This document shows positions 6,498-14,300 of a DNA stretch of 14,671 bases, piece by piece. The DNA comes from an uncultured Mailhella sp. (lineage in GTDB: Bacteria; Desulfobacterota; Desulfovibrionia; Desulfovibrionales; Desulfovibrionaceae): assembly GCA_910579055.1 (NCBI GenBank), contig CAJTSU010000082.1, positions 370 to 15,040 of the forward strand, read 5' to 3'. The notes under the pieces are model-generated. The model saw nothing but the letters and a program-made list of their open reading frames with translations, was not told the origin of the DNA and ran no database searches. The number at the start of each line of letters is the position of its first letter. The first letter of the stretch is position 1. The position numbers and the translations under genes are program-made.

Positions 6498-7565
6498 CTA
6501 CTTCACCCGCACGATCACCTTTGCCTCCTGGCCGGGATACAGCGCGCTTTCCGCGCTCTCCTTTTCCTGCGGGAGGGAGACGCCGATTTTCGCCATGATC
6601 TTGCCGTCTTCATGTGACAAGGCGAGCACATCACCTTCCAGTTCCGGCCCTCCGTCCAGCTCCACCGTGCAGCGCTGTCCTTCCCGCACCAGGGCCCCCG
6701 CAGCGAAGCGGGCTTCCACCCACAGCCCTTCCAGCGGCATGATTTTCATAAGCTCATCGCCACGCGCGACGTTTTTATTCTGAGCCGCCTTGACCCAGAA
6801 TACCTTGCCCCGCACAGGGGCAAGCAGCACAGCGTTGTGCAGCGCAGCCCGGGCCTCTTCCACCCGCGTCCGCCACAGCTCCACCTGGACAGGGCCGGGC
6901 CGGGTGTTCCTCGCCGCGTCATGCAGTCGCCGCAGTTCCTGATCCGCCGCCGCGCGCATGTCACTGAAATCTTTCAGACGCGCCCGCGCGGCTTCCATGT
7001 TCACACGCGCTTCAGCTTCCTTTTCGGCCAGGGCTGTCCGCTCCGCTTCAGAAATCCGCGGATTGCGCAAGGCCAGCAGCAAGCGGGCGTGTTCAGCCGT
7101 CCACTGCTCCATAATATTTCGGGCGCTTTCTTCCTCCCGACGCGCCGCGTCCGACGCCCGGCGGGCATGATCCTCCGCTTCGCGCAGGGCAGGGTCAGAC
7201 CCCGCCGCGGGCACGCCGCCACGCATGGCCAAATCCAGAGAGGCTTCAGCTTCTGCCAAAGCCCGCTCCAGCGGCACCGGATCCAGCGAAAGCAAAAGCT
7301 CCCCGGATTCGACAATCTGCCCCTCCTTGACCTTCACCTGAAGCACCTTGCCCGCTGACGCAGCCGTCAACGAATATTCAGCGCCCTGTACGGCGGCCCA
7401 TTCCGAAACAATTCGTCCGGCAAACCATTGATGCAGCCCAAACCCGGCAAGCGCGATCAGTGCCGACACAACCAGAAGGGCCACGCGGGGGCCGCTTTTT
7501 CTGCCGGCGGGAAGTTCCAGCAGGGGAGCACCGTCCTGCGAACGGGGGGAAGAAGATTCGGACAT
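6498..7565 (-). CDS. HlyD/EmrA-type membrane fusion protein (periplasmic adaptor)
   Basis: This 355-residue protein has an N-terminal cytosolic tail and one membrane anchor (about residues 26-49, ending ALAGFGLHQWFA). A first lipoyl half-motif follows (AASAGKVLQVKVKEGQIVES, about 68-87), then a long Ala/Arg/Glu-rich alpha-helical hairpin (about 97-240). The second lipoyl half comes next (APVRGKVFWVKAAQNKNVARG), then a beta-barrel domain to the C-terminus. This is the fold of adaptors linking an inner-membrane pump to an outer-membrane channel. The start is backed by AGGAG in good position. No EmrB-, RND- or ABC-type pump gene and no TolC-like gene lies beside it, so its partner must be elsewhere. 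It diverges from marR across a palindrome-rich gap, which suggests MarR control. A 125-bp gap separates its stop from the convergent hairpin. Confidence 0.87.
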   Translation of the reverse strand: MSESSSPRSQDGAPLLELPAGRKSGPRVALLVVSALIALAGFGLHQWFAGRIVSEWAAVQGAEYSLTAASAGKVLQVKVKEGQIVESGELLLSLDPVPLERALAEAEASLDLAMRGGVPAAGSDPALREAEDHARRASDAARREEESARNIMEQWTAEHARLLLALRNPRISEAERTALAEKEAEARVNMEAARARLKDFSDMRAAADQELRRLHDAARNTRPGPVQVELWRTRVEEARAALHNAVLLAPVRGKVFWVKAAQNKNVARGDELMKIMPLEGLWVEARFAAGALVREGQRCTVELDGGPELEGDVLALSHEDGKIMAKIGVSLPQEKESAESALYPGQEAKVIVRVK

Positions 7566-7602
7566 GACCGTTCTCCTGTCAAAAATATGTTCAAAAGAAA
7601 GG

Positions 7603-7631
7603 ATTACACCTTATTGCAAAAAGAATGCAAA
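7603..7631 (-). promoter_or_regulatory. Candidate hlyD promoter
   Basis: On the minus strand TTTGCA (7631-7626) and TGTAAT (7608-7603) are separated by 17 bp, matching four and five of six sigma-70 consensus bases. This places a start about 35 bases before the hlyD ATG. The palindrome TTGCA-N7-TGCAA (7614-7630) covers the -35 box and spacer, so a bound dimer would block polymerase. Confidence 0.45.
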
Positions 7632-7714
7632 TTATGGGCCAAGTCGCATTCTCCGAATGCTGTATCCTTTGGCGGCCAAATAATACTTGCCAGGGAACAC
7701 ATTTTTTGCAAAAA
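7614..7714. promoter_or_regulatory. Cluster of four palindromes in the hlyD/marR gap, candidate MarR operators
   Basis: Four perfect dyads lie within 101 bp: TTGCA-N7-TGCAA (7614-7630), GCATTC-TCC-GAATGC (7646-7660), TTTGGC-G-GCCAAA (7668-7680) and TTTTTGCAAAAA (7703-7714). MarR proteins bind short palindromes and usually repress themselves and a divergent neighbour. The first and fourth sites share a TTGCA core and the first two share GAATGC. Which, if any, are real operators is inference. Confidence 0.5.
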
Positions 7715-7720
7715 TAATGT

Positions 7721-7749
7721 TCGACATCTAACGAAGAATAATCTATCAT
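7721..7749 (+). promoter_or_regulatory. Likely marR promoter (sigma-70 type)
   Basis: TCGACA (7721-7726), a 17-bp spacer and TATCAT (7744-7749) match the -35 and -10 consensus at five of six bases each with ideal spacing. The predicted start near 7756 leaves a leader of about 39 nt before the marR ATG. It would drive marR and the coupled ABC genes. Confidence 0.65.
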
Positions 7750-7794
7750 ACCCTTCAACGTTCATCCGCTCCCACCCGTACCCCTGGAAAACAC

Positions 7795-8355
7795 ATGTTT
7801 CAGCTCAATCCGGAAAATCCGGCCCTTGCCCCCAACCTCATTTCCCGCATCAGGCACGGTTTGCACAAATTTCTGAAAACGGAATTGGATCGCGCCGGTC
7901 TGCCCGGCCTGGTACCCTCGCACGGGTTGATTCTCGGCTGCCTGTACACTGAAGATCAACTGCCCATGAACCGCATCGCTCAACTTATCGGCAGAAGAAA
8001 AAGCACACTGACCGTTCTGGCCGACAAACTGGAACGCCGGGGTTACATCCAGCGTGAAGCATCAGCCGAGGACAACCGGGTGCGCCGGGTTTCTCTCACC
8101 GCAAAGGGTGAGGAAGCCCGCGCCGCGTTTGAGAACATCTCTCACGCCATGCATGAAAAACTGTGGCAGGGTTTCAGTGAGGAAGAAAAAGCGCAGACCA
8201 TGCGCCTGCTGCACCGCATGTCCGACAACCTCAGCGCAGCTTCTTCTCCGGACTCTTCCGAAGAATCTTCTGAAGACGCCGATAATGATATACGGCTGAA
8301 AGCTCCCGCCGCGCCTCCACACCGCAATTCCGGAACAAGGAAAGAACGGGCATGA
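7795..8355 (+). CDS. MarR-family transcriptional regulator with acidic serine-rich tail
   Basis: The product is 186 residues. Residues about 10-145 are a MarR fold: a dimerisation helix (NLISRIRHGLHKFLKTELD), the recognition region MNRIAQLIGRRKSTLTVLAD and the wing REASAEDNRVRRVSLTAKGE, which has the family's D-N-R-x-R-R signature. The last 40 or so residues are an unusual extension, first Ser/Glu/Asp-rich (AASSPDSSEESSEDADND) and then basic and proline-containing, probably disordered. The ribosome site is weak (TGGAAAA), but no better start is visible. The stop overlaps the next gene's start as ATGA, so translation of the permease is probably coupled to this gene. It likely controls its own operon and divergent hlyD through the palindromes upstream; the ligand is unknown. 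Confidence 0.88.
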   Translation: MFQLNPENPALAPNLISRIRHGLHKFLKTELDRAGLPGLVPSHGLILGCLYTEDQLPMNRIAQLIGRRKSTLTVLADKLERRGYIQREASAEDNRVRRVSLTAKGEEARAAFENISHAMHEKLWQGFSEEEKAQTMRLLHRMSDNLSAASSPDSSEESSEDADNDIRLKAPAAPPHRNSGTRKERA

Positions 8356-9113
8356 TCCCCCTCCGGATTCGCCCTCTTCTTCTGCTCTGTCTCATGGCCG
8401 GACTGGTCTGGCTCGCGGCGGACGGAGCGGCGGAAAATTACCGCTGGCAGTGGTATCGGGTCTGGCCCTATGTCGGTACATGGTCAGACGGTGCCTTCAC
8501 CCCCGGCCCTTTGCTGGAGGGGCTCGCACTGACGCTGAAAGTCGTGGCGGGGGGGCTTGCCGCGGCGCTGCTCAGCGGAGCCGTTCTGGCCTTCATGCGT
8601 CTTTCTCCTTCCCCTGTCGCCCGTCTGCTGGCCGGGACAGCGCTGGGCGCGGTGCGTAATACCCCCCTGCTTATGCAGCTGTTCATCGCCTACTTCATTG
8701 TGGCTCCGGCGCTGAACATCGGGGCGGAAACATCAGCGGCGCTCTCTTTGGGGCTGTTCGAGGGCTGTTACATGGCGGAAATTTTCAGGGCGGGAATTAT
8801 CAGCCTGCCGCGCGCCCAATGGGAAGCCGCTTTCAGCCTCGGGTTCGGCATGTGGCCGACCCTGCATCTGGTCATCCTTCCGCAGGCGTTACGCCGTGTT
8901 ATCGCTCCGTTGTCCGGGCAGGTCATCTCTCTGATCAAGGACAGCTCCCTGGTCAGCGCCATTGCCGTGGCCGATCTTACCCTGCGCGGCAGAGAAGCCA
9001 TTGCGGAAAGCTTTCTGAGTTTTGAAATCTGGCTGCTGGCGGCCGGGGTCTACCTGGGGCTGACCCTGCTGGCGGGGCTGCCCGCCCTGTGGCTGGAAAA
9101 GCATATCCGTTAA
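8352..9113 (+). CDS. Polar amino-acid-type ABC importer permease 1
   Basis: This 253-residue inner-membrane protein is of the HisM/GlnP family. After an N-terminal membrane segment and a short periplasmic stretch, the permease core begins near residue 54 (GLALTLKVVAGGLAAALLSG). It includes the family phrase RNTPLLMQLFIAYF and the cytoplasmic EAA loop at residue 158, followed by the canonical LPQALRRVIAPLSGQ. That loop docks with the ATPase subunit. Its start overlaps the marR stop by four bases (ATGA), with AAGGAAAG upstream, so expression is tied to marR. The binding protein follows 17 bp later. Two permeases in the cassette imply a heterodimeric channel. The substrate class is amino-acid-like by family only. 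Confidence 0.92.
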   Translation: MIPLRIRPLLLLCLMAGLVWLAADGAAENYRWQWYRVWPYVGTWSDGAFTPGPLLEGLALTLKVVAGGLAAALLSGAVLAFMRLSPSPVARLLAGTALGAVRNTPLLMQLFIAYFIVAPALNIGAETSAALSLGLFEGCYMAEIFRAGIISLPRAQWEAAFSLGFGMWPTLHLVILPQALRRVIAPLSGQVISLIKDSSLVSAIAVADLTLRGREAIAESFLSFEIWLLAAGVYLGLTLLAGLPALWLEKHIR

Positions 9114-9130
9114 CCTTTCAGGAGTAACCC

Positions 9131-10006
9131 ATGTTTCAAACCATAAGGAAACCTTCGAGGAACAACATTAAACACCTGTCTCTGTCCGCTCTCTCAGCAC
9201 TCGGACTCGTCCTTCTCACCGCGCTGTCCCCTGTTCTGCCCGCCGCCTCCCCGGCTCAGGCCGCACCCGCCCCCTCCGAATCAACCATGGACGCCATTGT
9301 CAAGCGCGGCGCACTGCGCGTGGGCTTTTCCTCCTTTGTGCCCTGGGCCATGCAGGACAAGCAGGGCAAGTACATCGGCTTTGAAATCGACGTGGCTCAG
9401 CGCCTGGCCGATGATCTGGGCGTGAAGCTCCAGCCCGTGCCCACCAGCTGGGACGGCATCATCCCCGCCCTGCTCGCGGGCAAGTTCGACATGATCATCG
9501 GCAGCATGGCCATTACCCCCAAACGGGCGCTTTCCGTGAACTTTTCCGTTCCCTACGACACCGCCTACATCGACGTCACGCTGAACAGGGAAAAAGCGGG
9601 CGACATCAAAACTCTCGCCGACCTGAACAAGCCCGAAGTCGTGGTGGCTGTGCGCAACGGCACTACCGCCGCTCTGGCCGCAAAAAAACTGGCCCCCAAT
9701 GCCACGTTCCGCGTATTCAACGACGAAGCCCCGGCAGTGGAAGAAGTCCTGGCCGGACGCGCGCATGCCTTCTTTTCCAGCGCGCCTCTGCCCGCCATGG
9801 AAACCCTGCGCAACCCGGACAAGCTGGTGCAGAATTTTGAGCTTCAGGCCTTCCGCGCCCCCATTGCCATTGCCGTGCGCAAGGGCGACGCCGACACCCT
9901 GAATGTGCTCGACGGCTGGATCCGCATGGTTGAGGAAGAAGGCTGGCTTCAGGAGTGCCGCGACTACTGGTTCAAGTCCAACCAATGGGAAAGCCTGCTC
10001 AGGTAA
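9131..10006 (+). CDS. Family 3 (GlnH/HisJ-like) ABC solute-binding protein with atypical pocket
   Basis: The 291-residue product starts with a long signal peptide cut probably after AQA (residue 44). The mature part follows the GlnH/HisJ pattern: LRVGFSSFVPW, then KYIGFEIDVAQRLADDLG, SWDGIIPALLAGKFDMIIG, AITPKR, and FSVPYDTAYIDV. The carboxylate-clamping arginine is kept (Arg132, aligned with GlnH Arg75). By eye, the two aspartates that hold the ligand's amino group in GlnH (Asp10, Asp157) are Phe66 and Ser217 here, and Thr70 aligns with alanine. The ligand may therefore not be an ordinary alpha-amino acid. The ribosome site is strong (AGGAGT, 6-7 bases before ATG). It lies between the two permease genes, 17 bp after the first and 3 bp before the second. 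The family is secure, the ligand is not. Confidence 0.92.
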   Translation: MFQTIRKPSRNNIKHLSLSALSALGLVLLTALSPVLPAASPAQAAPAPSESTMDAIVKRGALRVGFSSFVPWAMQDKQGKYIGFEIDVAQRLADDLGVKLQPVPTSWDGIIPALLAGKFDMIIGSMAITPKRALSVNFSVPYDTAYIDVTLNREKAGDIKTLADLNKPEVVVAVRNGTTAALAAKKLAPNATFRVFNDEAPAVEEVLAGRAHAFFSSAPLPAMETLRNPDKLVQNFELQAFRAPIAIAVRKGDADTLNVLDGWIRMVEEEGWLQECRDYWFKSNQWESLLR

Positions 10007-10009
10007 GCC

Positions 10010-10918
10010 ATGAGCTATTTGCCCGGCATATCGCCCGCCCGGAGCTGGCGTCGTCTGACAAGGGGAGATATCCTCCTTGCCGTGGCGGCGCTGGCTCCGG
10101 CCGCGCTTTTTCTCTTCCGCTCAATGGAACTTTCCGAGCACCGCTGGGACTGGGATGCTCTTCTCCCCTACCTCTGGTACCACGATGAAGAAGGGTTCCA
10201 TTGGGGCATGCTGACCAGAGGGCTGTTCATGACCATCAGGCTGGGGCTGTGGAGCCTGGCGCTCGCCCTTGCTTCCGGTGCCCTGATCGGCGCGCTGTCC
10301 GCCCATGTCCGGGGCTTCGCGGCCCTGCCCGCCCGCCTGTACATCAACCTCCTGCGCAACACGCCGCCTCTGGTTCTGCTCTTTCTCGTTTTCTTTTTCG
10401 CCGGGTCTTTCTTTGCCGAGCCCCTGCTGCGCGCGGAAGAACTGATCCAAAGCCTGCCCTCCGGGCCGCGCGATCTGATCCATCTGCTGCTGGCTCCTCC
10501 CGGACAACTGGATCGTATGGTCGCCGCCGTGCTCACGCTTGGCTTGTATGAAGGCGCTTACGTGGCGGAAATAGTGCGCGCGGGAATCGAGAGCGTGCCT
10601 CACGGTCAATGGGAAGCCGCCGCCTCGCAAGGGTTCAGCCCCTGGCAGCAAAGAATCCACATCATCGCGCCGCAGGCCCTGCGCTTCATTCTGCCGCCTC
10701 TGGCCGGGCAGACCATTTCCATCTTCAAAGAAACAACGCTGGCTTCGATCATCTCCCTGCCGGAACTGACCTTTCAAAGCCTGGAGGTCATGGCGGTCAC
10801 GCGCATGACCTTTGAACTGTGGCTTGTTACCGCCCTGCTTTACCTCGGGCTGTCCCTGTTCTGGTCGCGCCTGAGCGCATGGCTGGAACGCCGCCGGAAA
10901 TGGCGGCCTGTGGAGTAG
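10010..10918 (+). CDS. Polar amino-acid-type ABC importer permease 2
   Basis: The 302-residue product is a second HisM/GlnP-type permease, longer than the first. An N-terminal segment (about residues 22-40) is followed by a stretch of about 30 mostly non-membrane residues that includes WYHDEEGFHW. The core then begins near 65 with GLFMTIRLGLWSLALALASG and contains LLRNTPPLVLLFLVFFF. The EAA loop is at residue 202 (QWEAAASQGF, then APQALRFILPPLAGQ). An insertion of about 40 residues (about 137-172, SLPSGPRDLIHLLL and surroundings) sits before the EAA half. The start lies 3 bp after the binding protein's stop with a weak site (CAGG), so coupled translation is likely. It ends the operon; no ATP-binding subunit gene follows on either strand before the histidine kinase. 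Confidence 0.91.
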   Translation: MSYLPGISPARSWRRLTRGDILLAVAALAPAALFLFRSMELSEHRWDWDALLPYLWYHDEEGFHWGMLTRGLFMTIRLGLWSLALALASGALIGALSAHVRGFAALPARLYINLLRNTPPLVLLFLVFFFAGSFFAEPLLRAEELIQSLPSGPRDLIHLLLAPPGQLDRMVAAVLTLGLYEGAYVAEIVRAGIESVPHGQWEAAASQGFSPWQQRIHIIAPQALRFILPPLAGQTISIFKETTLASIISLPELTFQSLEVMAVTRMTFELWLVTALLYLGLSLFWSRLSAWLERRRKWRPVE

Positions 10919-11362
10919 CGCGCAAGACGACAGCGACGAACAACTCCGATGAAGGATGCGACGTTCCGGAAGAGGCTGATCCTAAAAACCTGCCCTGTTT
11001 TGTCATACTTAGAATTACTGCAAGAGCGTCAGCACGCTTGAACATTCATACGACTCGTGTTAGACTCTTGAAAGAACCATTGATTCAAGCGTGTTAGCGT
11101 GCGGTTATGCTCTTCAGGATCGCGCGCACGCCGCGGAGCGGAAAAATGTACTTTTTCCACTGAGTGAGCGACTTGGCATGCATTTCTCAAAGAGACGTTT
11201 GCCTCTTTGGCCACGGAGCTGATGTATTCCGCAAATAAATCAGCGGTTCTTTAAAAATTATCGAACACTTTGCAAGAACGCCTTGTATGCAGCATCAATG
11301 ACAATTTTCTGATTAGGAATTGTCATGTAAATTTTCACATGCAATTATGAGGAAAGCTGCTG
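10919..11362. other. Non-coding, AT-richer stretch with many inverted repeats
   Basis: This 444-bp stretch has no convincing gene. It is visibly AT-richer than its neighbours. Perfect inverted repeats follow one another: CACGCTTGAA/TTCAAGCGTG (11033-11042, 11084-11093), CTTGAA/TTCAAG (11067-11072, 11084-11089), GGAAAAA/TTTTTCC (11140-11146, 11152-11158), CAAAGAG/CTCTTTG (11188-11194, 11203-11209), GCTGAT/ATCAGC (11218-11223, 11239-11244) and ATGACAATT/AATTGTCAT (11298-11306, 11318-11326). CGTGTTAG occurs twice (11056-11063, 11090-11097). It could hold the end of the ABC transcript, a structured leader or small RNA, or a decayed mobile piece. The sequence does not decide which. Confidence 0.6.
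11298..11326 (+). promoter_or_regulatory. Palindromic promoter-like element before the hybrid kinase gene
   Basis: A perfect 9-bp inverted repeat with an 11-bp centre, ATGACAATT-N11-AATTGTCAT, ends 36 bp before the kinase start codon. Its outer hexamers ATGACA and TGTCAT are 17 bp apart and match the sigma-70 -35 and -10 boxes at five and four of six bases, so promoter and operator may coincide. A smaller repeat, CATGT/ACATG (11324-11328, 11337-11341), follows. This suggests a dimeric regulator at a basal promoter; no regulator is identified. Confidence 0.45.
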
Positions 11363-14300
11363 ATGTACACTTGTACCATCACTGTTTATTTTGCAGGTTG
11401 CCCGGATCATATAATTGAAATCGTTAAAGCGATTCCGCCGCTCCTCCATTTTACCCATGAATTTACGGCCGGGAACGGCGTTGATACGGCAAGGGTTTCC
11501 GTGGCAGATGTCGTAATCGCTGGCCCCGACCTTGATATGGATGCGTACATGGCCTTGCCGGACGCTATGCGCGCCGATGCCGAGCTTGTGCTTCTTGCGC
11601 AGAGAGAAAGCGTATTGCCCGCGACGCTTCTGACGCGCGCCGCGGATATCTGGCGCATGCCCATGCCGGACGCAGAACTGCGTTTTCATTTTTCCCGCTG
11701 GCAGGAACGGTTCAAGCAGGGCAAAGACCTGTGGCAGGCGCAGCAGTTTCTGGAATGCGCACTCAACACGACTCCCAACCTTATCTGGTTCAAGGACAAG
11801 GACGGCGTGCACGAGCTGGTCAACGCGGGCTTCTGCCATGCGGTCAACAAGTCGCGGGAGCAGGTGCAGGGCCAAAGGCACGCCTATATCTGGAATGTGG
11901 AAGCGGATGACCCGGCATGCATTGAGTCCGAACGCATCGTTATGGAAAGCGGCCAAACCCATGCTTCGGAAGAAACCATTGAAACCGGCGCGGGTCAAAG
12001 GCTGCTGATGACCTACAAGTCGCCCCTGCGCAATGTGGACGGCTCCATGATGGGCACAATGGGGGTGGCCATTGACGTCACGCAGGAGCGGCTGTACCGG
12101 GACGAGCTTTTACGAAACAATGCCGCGCTGGAAGCCATGTTCACCTCCATGGATTGCGGCATCCTGTGCCATTCTCTGGATGGGGCGCACATCATCAGCA
12201 TCAACCGGGCAGCCCTGGATCTGCTGGATTTCACTTCCCTTGACGAGATGCAGTCCAAAGGCTTCCAGATGGTCGCCAGCACGGTCATGGATGAGGACAA
12301 ACCCAAGCTCATGACGGCCATCGGTCAGTTGAAAAAGGTCGGCGACAGCACGAGTTATGAATACCGTATCGAACATGCGGACGGCAAACAGCTGCATGTG
12401 ATGGGCAATGCCAAGCTGGTGGAGAAGGACGGCGAGATTGTATGCCAGCGCTTTCTTCTGGACTGCACGGCCCAGAAACTTAAGGAGGAAAAGGAACGAA
12501 GCGAAAAGGAACGGCGGCAGAAGGATCTGGTACGCGCCCTGTGCGTCGATTATCAGCTTGTCTGCGTTCTCGATCAGGACACCCACGACGACAATGTTCT
12601 TCAGTTGATGGAATACCCGGATCAGAATCTGGGCAGGATTTTTTCCGCGGACATGCCCTTCCCGCAAAAGATGGAAACCTATATCCGGACATGCGTGCAC
12701 CCTGACGACCGGGAGGAGTTCCGGCAAACCATTTCCCTAACCTCGCTGCGGAACAAGCTGGCGCACAAGAAAATCCACTATTTCAACTATCGCGCGCTCA
12801 ATGGCGAGGATGTGCATTACTTCCAGCTTAAAGCCGTGCGCGCGGGGGATTCGAGCGACCCCTACGGCATCATCATCGGGCTGCAAAGCGTGGATACCAG
12901 CACCCGAAATGAAATGGAGCAGAAAAGCCGACTCAGCGAAGCCCTGAAGCAGGCCAAAAGGGCAAGCACGGCCAAGAGCATTTTCCTCTCCAACATGTCC
13001 CACGATATCCGTACGCCCATGAATGCCGTGGTGGGCTATGCGTCACTTGCCCTGACGCAACTCGACAAGCGCGATCAGGTGGAAGAATTTTTGAAAAAAA
13101 TATTGTCTTCCGGCAATCATCTCATCAGTCTCATCAATGATATTTTGGATATGAGCCATATTGAGAGCGGCAAGGTACAGCTTGAGGAGGCGCCGTGCGA
13201 GCTTCCCGTGCTGCTGCATGAGCTCTGGAATATTGTTCAGCCGGCGGCCGGGGCCAAAAATCAGAAATTGACGATTGAAACAGAAAATATACGCGATGAA
13301 TACGTTTATTGCGACAAGCTCAGGCTCAACCAGACTCTTTTGAATCTTTTGAGCAATTCCATCAAATACACCGGCGAGGGCGGCGACATTGGCATGCGGA
13401 TAACGCAGGAAGACTTCGCCTTGCCGGGACATGCCGCATTTGTCTTCCGCATCCGCGACAACGGCATCGGCATGAGCGAAGAGTTTCTCACCCGTATTTT
13501 CGAGCCCTTTGAGCGCGCGCAGACCTCCACTGTGGCCGGTATTCAAGGCACCGGCCTCGGCATGACCATCACAAAAAATATCGTGGAGATGATGAAGGGC
13601 GATATCTCGGTGCAGAGCAAGCCCAATGTGGGCACGGAATTCACGCTCCGCGTGACATTCCGCCTGGCGGAAGACGAGCGCGCGCTGCACGATCTGGACG
13701 AGCTTGCAAACCGCGCGGCCCTGGTGGTCGATGCGGATCGCCGGGCCGGAGAAAATCTGGCGCGCCTTCTGCGCGGCAAGGGCTTGCGTGTTGATGTGAC
13801 GGCCACAGCAAAGGACGCGCTGCGCCTTTTCGGACAGCAGGCCGGCGGCTATGGCTTGTGCATTATTGACAGAAATTTGCCCGATGAACCCGGGGAGACT
13901 CTGACACGCCGTATTGGAGAGCAGGCGGGAACGCACAGGCCGCGCATGGTGCTGACCTGTGACAGCTGGATGGAAACACGCCGGAAACCGGCGGATGATA
14001 CTGTTGACGCCTGTCTCGGCAAACCGTTGTTCTGGTGTGATGTGCGCGATTGTCTACTGCCGTCCGCGGCCGTTCAAACGTCCGGACAACCGGACGAACG
14101 CCGGCTTCCCCGCAAGGGGCGACTCCTCCTGGCGGAAGACAATGCCATGAATCAGGAAATCGCCAGAGAATTTTTGACCGAAGCGGGGTACACGGTGGAA
14201 GTGGCCTGCAATGGTCAGGAGGCAGTGCAAATGCTCACGGGCTCGGCCCCCGGTTATTATGATGTCATTCTGATGGATGTGCAGATGCCGGTTTTGGACG

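Noticed and set aside
6172..6598. Short open frames on both strands around the tctA/hlyD junction
   Set aside because: They overlap the ends of the real genes or the terminator-like hairpin, are Arg/Pro/Ala-rich, and lack start signals.
10890..10907. GCCGCC-N6-GGCGGC repeat at the end of permease 2 as a terminator
   Set aside because: It lies inside the coding sequence, the stem is only 6 bp and no T-run follows.
11173..11188. TTGGCATGCATTTCTC as a possible sigma-54 promoter
   Set aside because: The GG is present, but the required GC at the -12 position is absent at the right spacing.
11029..11214. Short minus-strand open frame of 61 codons in the gap before the kinase
   Set aside because: It has a GTG-type start, no good ribosome site and no recognisable family, and it spans several inverted repeats. 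It is more likely chance in a structured non-coding region.
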